From contig NC_081414.1 of NCBI RefSeq assembly GCF_030272615.1, forward strand, positions 813,045,069 to 813,109,068: 64,000 nt of DNA. Reading direction: 5' to 3'. The notes beneath the pieces were generated by a model that saw only the letters and a list, made by a program, of their open reading frames with translations, had not been told where the DNA came from and did no database searches. The first letter of the stretch is position 1; every line of letters begins with the position of its first letter. Source of the stretch: Cryptomeria japonica. Its lineage: Eukaryota > Streptophyta > Pinopsida > Cupressales > Cupressaceae. Positions 47,785-60,255 of this stretch are shown here, in pieces. A program made the position numbers and the translations under genes.

Positions 47785-50655
47785 CCTACCACAAGTTTAT
47801 GTATCAATACATCCATATCATCAGGTAGAATAAATTAGAAGATCATCTGGGGAAGACAAATTGCAAATGCCTTATGTGAATAGTTGACCAAGTTGCCTAC
47901 CACCTTGAAGTTTTGCATGAATTCTTATCTTGTCTATGCAGCTGCCTCAATGAGGCATTTTCCAGGTTTATCAACTACAGGTGATAGGAGTCAAGTTCTT
48001 GTTTACACGTAGTTTTCTCAGCTAACTCTCTTAGAGACTTTACATCATTTCAAGAGGGTAAATGATTCTTTCTTTTCTTATTACATGTGCTTATCTAACA
48101 AGGAGATTAAAAAAAAAAAAGAGTGTCAAATGAAGCATGGAAGGTAGTGAGTGAGTATGGTTGCATTTTCCTTCAATTTCCTACATTCACATATATCCAA
48201 ATTGGATTTTTTGATAGAGAACCATTCATGCTCCTGAGATATCCATCTGATAAGATCATCCTTATGGAGATGGCTTGCCAAATTATTTCCATCAATGATC
48301 ATCAATTGGAGCTCATAAAACAGGTCTAAAATTATCTCTCTATAGGGAGATATTCTATCAATTTCATCTACAAGGCATGTGCCATGGAGGAAGAAATGAG
48401 AAGGGTGACTATGAAATTATTCAAGGAAAGGAATTTCTTTGACTATAGGGGCATGAACAATAAAATTAAGAAGAACTACACACATATCCATCAAATTGAG
48501 GATGTGTGGGTAGATTGCAAGACTGAAGAGGATATCCGCATAATGGATTACTGTCATTTCACAATATAAAAAAATTGAAAACTACGATCTTGCTAATGTT
48601 CTTGAAGATCTTGAAGAAGATGGTGATATCCATGATCATGCATATGAAAGAAACAAAGTTTTTGGATTACCTTTACCTCTCATACAATGGTCCAAAAAGG
48701 AGAATACTTCTATAAGGACCAAGTTCCAGAAATTTCTTGATAATACCATTGTTTGGTTAAACCTGCATGGTGTACAGATGAAACCATTCCAAACTAAGTC
48801 ATTTAAAGAAGGTATTGTAGGTCCCAAAGGAAAAATTTATAAATTAAGGACCAAAAGTAGGCAAGATCCTTTAAGTCCTAAGGGTCGTAAATTTGAATTT
48901 AAAATTGGAAAAGGTAAAGCTTAAGGTGAATCTTCAACGAAAGAGACTCAAGTTCCTGATGAAGTTGAGGGAGAAGAAGAAGTTAATGAAGAGGAAAAAA
49001 TTCAAGAGGAAGATGAGCCAAAAAATGAACAAGAGAAAGAAGAAGGAGAATTCGATGAGGAGGGATTGCCTAAAATCCCAATTACTTCCTAGTCTCAAGA
49101 CACACGTGAAGGTATTCCTCCTTCATCATGTGATATCATAGGTACTAGTTCCATCCCCGTCACTGATGCAATTCCTTTGAGTACTACTATGTCAATTCCT
49201 TCATAAGTTCCTAAAATACATGTTATTCCTTCCACTTCCACAAGTGAAACAACCCTTGATACACCTCATGACAAACTAGATATTGTGTTCCTTCTGAATT
49301 TGTAAGAGGTCGCATCTTCCATGTTGGAAGATTTTGATAAATTTATGTCAAAAACCCAAGTTCCTCCTCATATTTCTAATGCTTCCTATCTACCAGTTGT
49401 CACCTCAACTCCACCTATTGTTACTACCAACATACAGTTGCAGGAGTTGCCAACTCAAGTGTTGACCATTGGAGTAGATGAAGATGCTTCTTTGTCACCA
49501 TGGCTGGTGTCCAATGATCCTAAGAGGAAGAAGCAATCCATCTCTCCTAATGACTTTGATTTCAATCAATTGGTACCATTTAAGACCAATGTTACAAAGA
49601 AATCCAAGACTTTCTCTAGGTTGAGAATAGACCAATCCAAAGACAGGTATATAGAAATGGCCATTCCTCCTCCTAACATAGATTTGGACAAAGTACAGGA
49701 TACTGATTATATAATTAAGAGAATTGATTTGGGAAATAAAACACATCAAGGTACAATTGAAGATTCTCAAACCTCATTCGAGAATCTTGTGGTAATGTTC
49801 AACAACCTGGAGAAAGTGAAGAAAGATAAGTTGAAGAAACAAGTCGATTAGCTCACAAAGGTCCTAATCAAGATTACCAAATCAACAGAGATAGTCGATT
49901 CGATCACTTCTTTAGTGGATGAACAAATTTTCAAACAAGTTGGATAGGTGTTCTCATGGGAGGACAGTTGGTGAATGGATGGATAGACTATCGAGTCAAG
50001 GAACACATCTCTTATGTTCAACAGTTACTCTTGTCAACAATTTGGAGGAGGTAAAAGTTGAAATTGATAAAACTTTGAATTTGTTTTCCAATGAATTAGA
50101 AGCACATGAGAAGAAATTTGACTCCTGGTTGAAGTTAGAAGATTTCCATATGGATGTTCTAGTTGATAATGGATTAATCCCTTCAAGGGATATGTACATT
50201 GAACAAAGAGAAATTATAGAACATCAAATGAACACAATTGAGGTCCATATCAAATATTTGAGAAAAGCACAAAAGGAATGCAATGATAAAGGAAAGGACA
50301 TCATTGAGAAAATATCAGCTCTTCCTTGTACTTTTCTTGATGAAAATCAGAAGCCTTTTCATGAAGACATCATTATCAAAGAATTCAATTTTCTAGTAGA
50401 TGAAGAGACCAATAAACAAGCTTCTCACTATCCTCTATTGATAAGTTGGTGGATATCCAAGTGAATCTGGATGATCTAGCCTTGCTTCTAAAGAAAAATA
50501 AAAAATGCTACATGAGCCTCGAAGTTTCTATCACCAGGGTCAAGGTCATCACAGGTCATACAAAAGGACCTGAACAAGAACAGATGAAAGCTGTTTTGAA
50601 AAAGTTTGAGAACTTCATGAAGAAAGATCATAATGGAGTGTCACATAACACTTAG
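47785..50655 (+). pseudogene. Decayed orphan ORF (~950 codons), family unknown
   Basis: Readable protein-like sequence on the + strand from just after the Gypsy-A LTR to a TAG at 50653. The N-terminal part (QIANALCE, LPTTLKFCMNSYLVYAAASM) is in one frame and shifts at a 12-A run (48111-48122). SNEAWKVVSEYGCIFLQFPT to 48569 is in the second frame. It shifts back at another A run (48567-48574) to a Glu-rich part (EVEGEEEVNEEEKIQEEDEP), a Pro/Ser/Thr-rich linker, IDQSKDRYIEMAIPPPNIDL, and a C-terminal coiled coil (49919-50464, then 50446-50655). Stops are mostly TAG/TAA where Gln fits. No known domain is recognised. The start is cut off by Gypsy-A. It may be the ORF of another non-autonomous retroelement or a host pseudogene. 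Confidence 0.6.
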
Positions 50656-51833
50656 TTATTTTCATAGTAGATGCATTTTTTAATAAGGCATTGACACCTT
50701 CAGTGTCAATTTTGTATTTAGTTTATGCACTTAGGCAATGCATGAGTCCAAAGTCAATTAGGACTCTTCTTTGAATTAGTCATAGTTATTTCCTAGTTTC
50801 ATGTTACACCTCTCTTCTATAAATATGAGGTTTTTCTTTGCAATTATCATCTATTATCTTAAATATAGATGTCGAAACTCTGCCAAAGTGAAGAGCAATA
50901 GTGAAACTTTGTGTCCCTCTTGTGATTTTGCAAACTTAATGAAATAAGAAGAAATTTTTGAGCATCCAAACTTTGTGTTGGATTCATTTGTGTTTGTGGT
51001 GAGAGTGTTCTTATGTCATTTTCATTATAAGCCTTATTTAATCAAGTAAAGGTGTGTTGAGAGAATATTATTAAAGTGTAGAGGAAATTGTTAACTTGTG
51101 AACATTATGTCATATCTTGACTATTGTTGTTAAAATTAGGAATTGGTGATCATATTATCATTGTGAAGACTTTGTGCCTCTTTTTGATATTTCAAGTAGA
51201 AATAGTTGGTACATATATATTAAGATTTCACTTTGAAGACTTTGTGCTTGATTGTGTTATCTGCAAAAGGAACAGTAACCTGAAGGCTTTGAGCTTCATA
51301 TTACTACTTCGACAAAAGCATTGTCAAAGGTGAAGCTAGGAATAATTATAAAGACTTCGTGCTTTGTTTTGATTTTCTTAGTTAACTCTTTGGGTTACAA
51401 AAGAAATTATAAAAAAGTTTGATAGGACAACAGTGAATTCAAGACTTTGAGCTTGAGCACTCTTTCCAGTCCTGGAGAAGAAACGAAGGATTTTGCACCT
51501 TTATGGACACTTTGCTTCTTTTCTTGTCTAAATTATATTGTTCTTGCTTTCCAAGTTAATTTGTAACAAAGAAATTGTAAGAATTATTGTTGCTCTATGT
51601 TATAAATTCTTTGCTGAAAAAAGAGGAAAAGAATAACATTTGTCTTGAAAAAAGAGGATAAGATGATGTACCGCCCATGTTAGAATAGGAGTTAGAAATT
51701 TAGTAGTATAGAGTAGTGAATCATAGGGGGATCCTTCCATTAAAAATTAGGAGAGATTTAATCTTGTGTTGTTGTGGTTGAAACCACAATTTTTTAAGCT
51801 CTTCTCGAGTTGACAAAATTTTCAACCAACATT
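50656..51833 (+). repeat. Putative terminal repeat or 3' flank after the orphan ORF
   Basis: About 1.2 kb with no ORF. It has a TATA-like CTATAAATATG at 50817-50827 and a series of GAAACTTTGTG / GAAGACTTTGTGC phrases (50908, 51160, 51235, 51350), and ends TTTTCAACCAACA at 51833. The CAACA end and internal TATA box suggest an LTR, but no partner copy is in the window. Confidence 0.4.
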
Positions 51834-52659
51834 ATTCAAAATTTAAACATATATTATTAAATATAATAATCTTAATATAACTTAATTTCTAAGATATATT
51901 AATAAATATAATATTATAAATTATACTAAAATTGTATAATTTAAAAAACCTAAAAACAAACACAAAAGCGATAGAAAATAACTGCATGTTTGCCCATAGG
52001 CCTCTCCATTTTTTCTCAGATTGTTGGGCAATAGTGTAGGATATGAAGGCGCGAGGGAAGTAAAAGTTGTGAGATGTCCCAATGCTCAATGAACAATCAA
52101 CTCAACTTCCAAACACAAAAAAAATGAAAGTTGAATTCCAAATGCAGAAGATTTAGATGTGTGTTTTGATTGACCTATGAGCAATATTGTGTGAAGGATA
52201 GGTCAAAAACCCTAGCAAATTTTTTTTGAAACCTTAAACATATGCATTTAAATAGTTTATTTGCCTATCTTTGTGTCTTTCTTATGGTTTTTAGTGCCTT
52301 TTTTCCTCATGATTTTTCACGATTTTGGGTCATGATTAATTGATAGTAATCGTGATTAATCTTCAAAAAAAGTGTTGACAATCGATCAATGACTATTAGG
52401 TGATTTATGTGGAGAAAAATTTGTATTTTTTGTCAATCCACATTATTAATCTTGTTTCCTTCCAAATTAATGTTCCTTTGGATTGCACAGTCACCTTACT
52501 AATCTTACTTTCATCAAATCCAATACTTGTATTGATGTCTGGTAAACTTTGACTACTTGTGATATCATCTGGGACCTTGGTGCTTTTTTCAAATTTTGAT
52601 CGTGATTGACTATTTTCTTTTTTCAAATCCTATGTCAAGGATAAAGCATCTACTCTAAG

Positions 52660-52661
<2 letters not shown>
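51834..52661. other. AT-rich spacer, no supported feature
   Basis: Very AT-rich to about 51950, then ordinary non-coding sequence. A 73-codon minus-strand reading (52405-52626) has no recognisable similarity and is not called. Confidence 0.6.

Positions 52662-52700
<39 letters not shown>
52662..52700. repeat. (TC)n microsatellite
   Basis: About 39 bp of uninterrupted TC dinucleotides. Confidence 0.98.
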
Positions 52701-52703
<3 letters not shown>

Positions 52704-52709
52704 TGGTAA

Positions 52710-53111
52710 TTGACACACATTAGATTCATATGTTTTCATTGATGGCAACAAGATTTTGTAGAAGGCATATACTGACAAATACTGGTATTAGAGGCATATA
52801 TCGGCAGATACCAGCATTGGAGTAACCAGGGTCATCATCGGCACCAGCATCTAGCACTTCATTGAAGCCAACATCAATTTGGGATTCAAAAGGTTTTATC
52901 TATAAAATCATTTTGTAATGTAGAGTCGACATTGAATATCTTTTGTAATGCATTGTAAGCCGACATAAGGCATATTGTTTGTAAAGGGTATATAAGTTAG
53001 TTTATTAGGTCATTTTGATATAGGACAAGGTAGTAGAATAGTGTGATGCAAAGGACATGTATGTAAGTCATTTGCATGTGAAATTTATATTATGCAATGA
53101 TCAGTAGATGG
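52710..53111 (+). repeat. Copia LTR fragment, F2-like
   Basis: It shares with F2 LTRs, in the same order, TTTTCATTGATGGCAAC, repeated CGGCA phrases, TTTTGTAATG, GCCGACATAAGGCATATTG, TATTAGGTCATTTTGA and GGACATGTATG-like text. It stops at 53111, where the putative Gypsy-C LTR begins, so its 3' half is probably displaced to the right. Confidence 0.65.
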
Positions 53112-56050
53112 TGTTCGGACTCATAAAAAATTGGTGAATTTGAGCTTGTTTGTGGCAGTTTTTAAATTTTTGCCTTATCGGCAAGACTTACCCTAATGAG
53201 CAAGCATAGGCGTGGAGTGGTTTCATGTTATCCTGATGACCCGATGGAAAGGCCTAGGTGTAGACCATTTATCCCACATTGGCCGCACGGAGGAAATTTA
53301 TCACATTTAAAAGCAAGGCCGCATATATCCTTAGTGTCAAAGCTTACGGGCTTTTGACAAAGAGAAGTTCAGCGTTGGTGGGCCCCCCACATGTGCGCGC
53401 ATCTCAAAGAGACCAAATTTTGTAGTAAAAGGGAAAATTAACAGGCGAGCAGGTTGTAGATGATCGGATGGCCATCACTATACCACCATGTGAAAGTGCT
53501 CGACTGTTAATCACCATGACTTGGCGACTAGTGAGGTGGCAGGTCAAGTGGCGCTGAGGTGGACTCTGAGAAAATCATAAGGTGCCACATGGTGTCGCAC
53601 GGCAAAATAGATGGTAGGTGACTTATCGAGCAGAGCTTGACTATGATGAATCTCTAAAAGGTTTCATCAAAAGCTCAATTCCATCTACATAGGTGCATCG
53701 AAGAAATCCAAATTGGTCCCGTCGATAAAAAAGGGTGTCAATGAAACTACAGGTTTGATGAGACATGTGAACGGTTCGCCGAGGGAGGAAGTTTGGTTGA
53801 AAGACTGATTCCAAACAAACCAAAGTGAAATGGTGGTCTGGTAGCGCTGAGGTGGCAGATGAGGCCATAATCAGGTGGATCAGGTGGTGAACCAGAGGCT
53901 GACATGTGGTGGGCTTGACACATAGGTGGTGCTTAGGCGGATCTCATAAATGAATTAGGGGGTGTCATGTGGCGACACATGGTAGAGGGGAGCAGATCAG
54001 CCAAGGTTAACAGTTGAGCAGATCAAGGAATATTAGACAATGATGCAAGAGATCTAATGGCGGTCGCTATACTGCAATGGAAAGACGCTCGCCAGTTATC
54101 CCTGTGACTTGGTGACAAAGCACGTGCGGAAAAGGTGAGCGGATAAGAAATTAAGGATCGAGCAGGTTGAGGAAAGATCAACAACTATCGCTATACCGTG
54201 AGATGAAGATGATCGATGGTTATCCCTCGTGACATAGCGACTGGCGAGGTGGTAGTTGAGGTGGTCGTCCAGGTGGGATTACAATGAACCAAGATCTGCC
54301 ACCTAGCAAAGCATAGAAGAAGAAATAAGGTAGGCCCAAGTCTAGTGGTAGGTCCAAGTAGTGAGTAGGTGGATCCAAAGGCAATCCAAAGGTGACACAT
54401 GGTAGGGATCTACAGATGAGTGAAATAGATAAGGGGCCCACTTTGAATATTAGAATGGTTAATGATCGGGTAGGTTCGATGTAGATCGATGGTTGTCATT
54501 ATACCGCAACACGAAGGTGTGCGATGGTTATTGATTGTGACATGGTGACAAGCCACTACCGGTGGGCCCAGACAACGGTTAATGCCAATATTTAGGGCAA
54601 GCAGTTACGGCGGATAACTAATGGTAGCGGTTAAGTTTTCAATGGATCAAAGACCAAGTGGTGGGGCCTATTTGAAGTGAGTTACTTAGGAAAGTTAAAG
54701 GGTGTGTTAGTTTTCCATGATCGGATGGTTTTTGCTATACCATAATGTAAACACATCCAAACTTTAAAAGTCACGACATAGCAACTAAAGGAAAAGTTCT
54801 CAGAAGGAAGGCCTTCCTAGTCCGTTGGTGCCAAAATTTAAAAGAATTAATGGCTAAGGTGTGCAATTTCCATCTGACATTGTTTTGAAGTGAAAAGTTG
54901 GTGAGAGATATCCAGGGAAATTTGCAGAGAACATGATGGTGTGTGGCTATGTGGTTTCTTAGGTAAAACCCATCAATGCTCTGGCAGGAGATAATACACC
55001 GACATTATGAAGCTGTTGGTGGTTGTAACAGATTTTGGGTAATAGGAACTTACCTTTTCGGCCATTTTCCAAATGAATGCCCCATGAATTAATGAAGCAC
55101 GCATCCCAGAAAGAATGCTAGGTTTCTCCCTCAACTACAGCGGCATGGCAATGTTGCTTTTGGAGTAAATGACAGTTAGGGTAAGATTTTTCTTCGAGGT
55201 AGTCTGAAGCTTGTTGCATCTTGATTTCTATAAAAGGATACCAAGGCTACCTAGAAAAGGGACGTAAATTTTGTAGCAAAACTCTGGCAAAATTAATATG
55301 GGCCATTTTCTTAGCAGTTTTGAGTCAGATATGATGTACTTGTAACCTTTTGACAGAGGAATGAAATATACAGTCCAGAGAATTTAAACTCAGACTTGTA
55401 TTGCCTCTATGTCATTGTACTGGTGTTTATTCTATTTAGATAATCATTGTTTATTTGAATGATTTTCTAGGCATCTAATGGAGTTGTTTTTAGTTTTTTT
55501 CTCAAGGAGGAAAATATAAATATACTTTGAACAAAGTCATTAATATCAGTATTTTTGGCATGGATTTGATGATGAAGTCTAGTTCAGATTAGGACTCTAT
55601 ATATGTCAAGCATATTCAGAGTTAATAGATCAAGAACTTGTGATTTGTGTACAAGTTTCTTTGTCAGGTTGTAGTTTGTTGTAGATGACTCTATTACCCA
55701 GATAAGGAACTAGTTTATCTGTTGGTTTTTTGGGTGCATTTTGTGATCCTTTTCAAAAGATCAAATCAACTTTCCATTTATGTTTTAGTTGTACCAGTCA
55801 AAAAGGAAAGTTTACAAGAATTTACACTGGTTTTCTATAAACCTTTTACTATTTTTGTAAGAAAATAGTCTTAAAAGGGTTCACCTGCCCAAGATTTTAA
55901 AGGATTAAAGTGTAGGAGGTTTCCTCATTTGGAACCTCATATTTTTGTCTTTTTTTCAAACTTTTTGTTGTTCTCTTCCATTGCAACACAGAGGCAGTAG
56001 CTTTCACTTTTAAAGAGAAGAAACAAAAGTTTTCAAAATGGAGAACAACA
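53112..56050 (+). repeat. Putative 5' LTR of Gypsy-C
   Basis: Bounded by TGTTCGGACTC on the left (where the Copia LTR fragment stops) and GAGAACAACA on the right, four bases before a Tat-type primer site. Length is about 2.9 kb. A TATA-like CTATAAAAGGA lies at about 55227-55238. The first half is GC-richer than its surroundings and has an internal repeated module. The 3' LTR is off-window, so the left boundary is inferred. Confidence 0.55.
53444..54797 (+). repeat. Five diverged copies of a ~90-bp module in the Gypsy-C U3
   Basis: Copies lie at about 53444-53541, 54014-54118, 54155-54255, 54462-54558 and 54718-54797. Shared order: GATCGGATGG-type start, CGCTATACCG core, GATGGTTATCC-type middle, GTGACATGGCGACTGG-type end, then GAGGTGG in some. 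Between them a second phrase, ACATGGTAG or ACATGGTG after GGTG(T/A)CACATG, also repeats. Confidence 0.75.
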
Positions 56051-56054
56051 AAAG

Positions 56055-56072
56055 TGGCAACTCTGTTGGGGA
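56055..56072 (+). promoter_or_regulatory. Gypsy-C primer binding site, Tat type
   Basis: TGGCAACTCTGTTGGGGA closely resembles TGGCGACTCCGCTGGGGA, which I recall as typical of Tat-lineage plant Gypsy elements. It lies four bases after the proposed LTR end. Confidence 0.75.
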
Positions 56073-56497
56073 GAGTCAAATAAGATAAGTCTTATACTGC
56101 AGATCTATGTCTTTATTGCATAAAAGTGTTGAGATTAGGTTCCCTTAGTTTCAGTCTAAAAATTATTGAGCTTATATTTCTAAAGAAATCCTTTTTCCAT
56201 CTTTTAACATCTTAGAATACTATTCTATTGTTTTCTAAAGATCAACGGTTTCATTCTCAAGTGTCTTGTAAGTGATTCACTATGTTAAAATATATTTTGT
56301 TCCCAAGATATTGGGTGGCGACTCTTAAGTTAGGAAAACACCAGTGTTCTTTTAGGAAAAATCACAGTCACTTCAAAGGGTTAGAAAGATGAATAGGAGA
56401 AGGAACACTAGGTCCTATATAAAGAAAAACCCTCAAGAGAAGTTGCATGAAGGGTTACCTGAACTAGTCAAGAAGGGCTAGAGAGGAACTGTTATTC
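56073..56497 (+). other. Gypsy-C leader
   Basis: About 425 bp between the primer site and the first gag-like reading. It contains a second GGTGGCGACTC near 56313. No ORF is supported. Confidence 0.6.
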
Positions 56498-58924
56498 TTG
56501 ATTAGTCAAACCAGTCATGGAAACAAAAGAGTAATCAACTGGGTAAGTCTTCTGAACGTCCTGTATATGCAAGGTCCAATGCTTCTTCTCATGACCCTAA
56601 CCATGATATTATGGGTTTTCATGCTGGCCTGTTTGGTACTAATGATGATATCCAAACCTTTCACCAAGAATTGTCTAATGCCAACACTTCTGGGAGAGAT
56701 AGGCATAGTACAAGTAATAGGGTCAATTCCATTCCCAAAACTATGGAAGGAAATATCAGTCTGATTGATATGGACCAGATGAATGTGTCTGATTCAGAGG
56801 AAACCTTGCCAGACCAAGATAAAGTGTCCAAGGAGATTAAGGTTCTAAATAAGAGGGTGCATCAATTGATTGCCATAAGAAAAAGAAAGAAAATGAAAAG
56901 TAGAATGAAACCAAAGCCAAACTCATTGAAAGAGATATGTTATTAAGACAGATCATAGAGCTTGAGTTGTTTTCTCAAGTAGAACCTGGGACTAAAGAGC
57001 AAGGTCCTATTATTAGAGAAATCCTCGATCCAAAAATTGTTTCTGCACCTAAAGTTGTAGCACAAACTAGTAGGGAGGTTCACAATGATCCCCAACCTAC
57101 CAAACCCATTATTGATAAAGGGAAGCAGAAAGTAGTGGAGAATAGATCTACGGGTCTAGTGTTAGGAAGTGCAGAAGGACCCCAGGGAATGATGTTGCAT
57201 GAGATCGAGGTAGAAAAGGTAAGGAAAGAAAATGAATACCTACAAAGGGAGTTAGAAAAGGATGAAATAGAAGCACTTAATGTTGAGTTCAAAAGAAAGA
57301 TACGCTGCTTAAAAGTCCCTCCTATAACTTTCCCACTTGTAGATCAATGTAATCCTATGTCCCAACATACTTTTGCCTCTTTGTTGAATACTCTACCAAT
57401 GATGCAAACAAATGCTGCCCCAAATAATTTTGTTATTCCCTCAAGTACAATTCTAGCAAATCAAACCAGTCATGGACTATCCCATAATCAAAGTCATCAA
57501 AATCCTAGAGCTGGTGGTTCAGGCCCAAGGATGAATGCTAGAAATAACTTTATTGGAAATCATTTTCAAAGGAGACCGATAAATGTTGAGTTGTATAGGA
57601 AGTTGTATTTTGATGGAATTCCATGTTATCCAAACCATGTCCCTATTGAAATGAGGGATAAAATCCAGAAGTTTGTTGGGAACAATGCTATCGTTGCTCA
57701 AGAACATCTGAAATCTTTGGGTGACATGATTAATGACTATGAAATTGCACATGAGGATGTCATCATGAAGTTGTTTGTGCAATCTTTGATTGAGGATGCT
57801 AGAGATTTGTACAGAGGGTTACCTATAGACATCTTTAGCTCTTGAGAGGAATTCAAGAATTGCTTTGCAGAGCAATGTGGAGATCAAACAAATGTGAGCT
57901 TCATACTCAATGAATTTAACAATATTAGGAAGTCTGATACTGAGGCTATTACAGATATCATTACACGGTTTCAAAAGGCAATGCATAGGCTCCTTCAATG
58001 TATGAGATTAGATGAGAATGTACGTCTAACCAGTTATTACAATGCCTTTTATCCTAAGCTATCTTACATTCACAAATATAAGAACCCACATAGCTTAAGG
58101 GATGCTTTCAGAATTGCAATAAATGTAGAGAGTAATAGAAAAGCATCAGGTAAAGTGGGAAGAAGGACTAATGGAAGATTGTGGTAGGAACAAAAACCAC
58201 AACAAAATAAATCCTCCAAAGAAAAGGATAAGATAGAGAAATTAATGACTACGGTCAAGGATCTTACTGCTAAAGTAAGTAAACTTGAGAGGCCTCACTA
58301 CAACTGGCAAGATAGACCTGCTAGATTGCTTGATATGCCATATAACACTGCATGGAAAGATGGCAAACCTGTGCAAGATAAATCAAAGGGCACACAAAAT
58401 TAGAACACCCCTGATCCTTTAAAGGGAGGAAACGTACATAATGTGGAAAATACCCCTTGGTGTATGGCATGTGATGGGCCACATTCCCCCTATCAGTGTG
58501 TTGTGGCTCAAGATCTAAGTGAATCCATAAGAAATAAGGATGAACCTGCAGTTAATATGTTTGAGTATACTATGGACAGTGATTGTGAGTCTTCAGAAGA
58601 TGAAGCAAGTGAATATGATGTCTCGAGAAGCAATGCAAACTACCAAGGGCAATTGAAAATTGATTGGCATCCCACTTTGAATGTAGTCACAATAGAAGAT
58701 CAAGAGGTTCATCTTAGAAGGCCTAGTGAGGAGGAAGTCAAGAATCTCAGTAAGGCTGCAATAGCTAAAGCTAAGCATAACTATAATCTGAGAAGCAGCA
58801 AAGATGACGGAAGTCAAGGTATACCTAGTTCTCTATTTTTTAAAGAAACTTCTTCTAAGAGGTCCACTGAGAACAAAACTTTTGTAAAGATAGTCAGGCT
58901 AAAGGTGATTAGTCAAGTAGTTCA
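56498..58924 (+). pseudogene. Gypsy-C gag
   Basis: Acidic N-terminal part (56611 on: MGFHAGLFGTNDDIQTFHQE), a frameshift near 56930, then a long open stretch 56937-57845. The gag core is at about 57590-58190 (MINDYEIAHEDVIMKLFVQS, IEDARDLYRGLP, NNIRKSDTEAITDIITRF). A TGA at 57843 stands where Trp is expected, and another stop is at 58185. A zinc-like CMACDGPHSPYQC (CX2CX3HX4C) spans 58461-58499. An acidic C-terminal part follows to the frameshift near 58920. Position after the primer site and before protease supports gag. The arrangement resembles Tat-lineage gag. Confidence 0.85.
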
Positions 58925-59780
58925 GTGAAACCTAATATTACTGATACAAATGGAAATAAGGCAAAGACCACTAGTCACAAGAGAATAAGTCACCAAAAGG
59001 AAGAAAAGGTTAAAGCTCATTTTGAGTCTAATGTTAACACTGGTTTTGATATGACTCAAGCTTTAACACATATGAAAGTTTTAGTACCTTTGATAGAGCT
59101 GCTGAAAATAAAAGAACATAGAGAGGCTGCTTTTTCTTTGATTTCAAGTATATCAGATGTAGATGCTTCTTCTAAAAATGGAAATGAAAAAGATGAGAAG
59201 GATCAAGAAAAAGGGGTCCCAGAATTTTATGTGGGCACCACTATTAATCAGGAACCATCTTAGATAGATCCCTTTTATGTCACATTGTTAGTAAATAACA
59301 GATTGATAAAAAATTGCATGATAGATTCTAGTGCAGCTGCTAATGTGATGCCTTATGGGGTAATGAAAGAACTCGGTTTGTCAGTACACACTTCATATGG
59401 GAGGTGTTATTCTATGGATAATAAAGAATTTCTTGTTGTGGGTACTATGAAAGATGTAAAAGTAAAAATAGCAGCATTCCCTGAAGCTACTTATAAAATG
59501 GATGTAATAGTCGTAGACACCAAGCCCCATTATGTCATGCTTCTATCTATATAGTGGGTTGTTGTTGTTGGATAACATCTTTAGCTAGATTTATCATTTG
59601 AAACTATTTCAGTGAATGGGAATTCTATAAAATTGTACAAAGAACCATGTGCCCCAGTGGTTATTGAAAAAATAGATCCAAACATGTTTAATTGCATGAT
59701 TGATGTAGATCTTGATAACTTCAAGATTGAACCAATTCAGCCTCAATTGAAGAATATTGATCCTATTGTTGCTGAGCTAG
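58925..59780 (+). pseudogene. Gypsy-C protease
   Basis: A pepsin-like retroviral protease at about 59285-59600. The catalytic DSG/DTG triplet reads DSS (59324-59332) in IDSSAAANVMP, a single G-to-A type change. Later landmarks are YSMDNKEFLVVGT, MDVIVVDTKPHYVMLL and LYKEPCAPV. Stops near 59552 and 59573 interrupt it. The substrate would be the element's own polyprotein. Confidence 0.8.
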
Positions 59781-60255
59781 AATCCCAACAAGAAGGCCTA
59801 TGGCAGATTTACTTTGATGGATCTTTCTCTAAGGAAGGGTGTGGAGCGGGAGTGCTATTTGTTTCCCCATCAGGTATTACCTTCAAGTATTATTTTCTGT
59901 TAGCATTCCAATGTATAAACAACACAACTGAGTATGAAGCTCTGTGATTAGGCTTATAAATTGCTAAAAGACATGGGATCAAGTTGTTAAGGGTTTATGG
60001 AGACTCTGAACTTGTAGTGTCTCAGATAAGGTAAAGATATGCATCTAAAAATGACAAGTTAAAAAGGTATAAGCATGTTGTTTGGGATGTCATTGAACAC
60101 TTTGATGCATTTTCCATTGATTGGATTGAAAGGTCTAAGAACATTATGGCAGATTTTTTAGCTAATGTTGCATTAAAGAATGATGATGTAACATTGACTA
60201 GAGTTTCAATAATTGATACAAAAGCCAGACCAGCCATCCTAGATAATGTGTACAA
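59781..60255 (+). pseudogene. Gypsy-C extra RNase H placed between protease and RT
   Basis: An archaeal/plant-type RNase H fold is readable. IYFDGSFSKEGCGAGVLF carries the first Asp near 59816. INNTTEYEAL carries the Glu near 59936. YGDSELVVSQ carries the Asp near 60000. NIMADFLANVA carries the last Asp near 60150. All four acidic positions survive, although stops interrupt the frame near 59945, 59958 and 60032. In Gypsy-A the same domain comes after the native RNase H. This element also keeps a native RNase H after RT, so it is a dual-RNase-H element. Confidence 0.85.

Noticed and set aside
52405-52626. 73-codon minus ORF
   Set aside because: It has no similarity, no context and no start signal; a chance frame is more likely.
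53444-54797. Repeats resembling a CRISPR array
   Set aside because: The copies are ~90 bp, poorly conserved and irregularly spaced, in a plant retrotransposon context.
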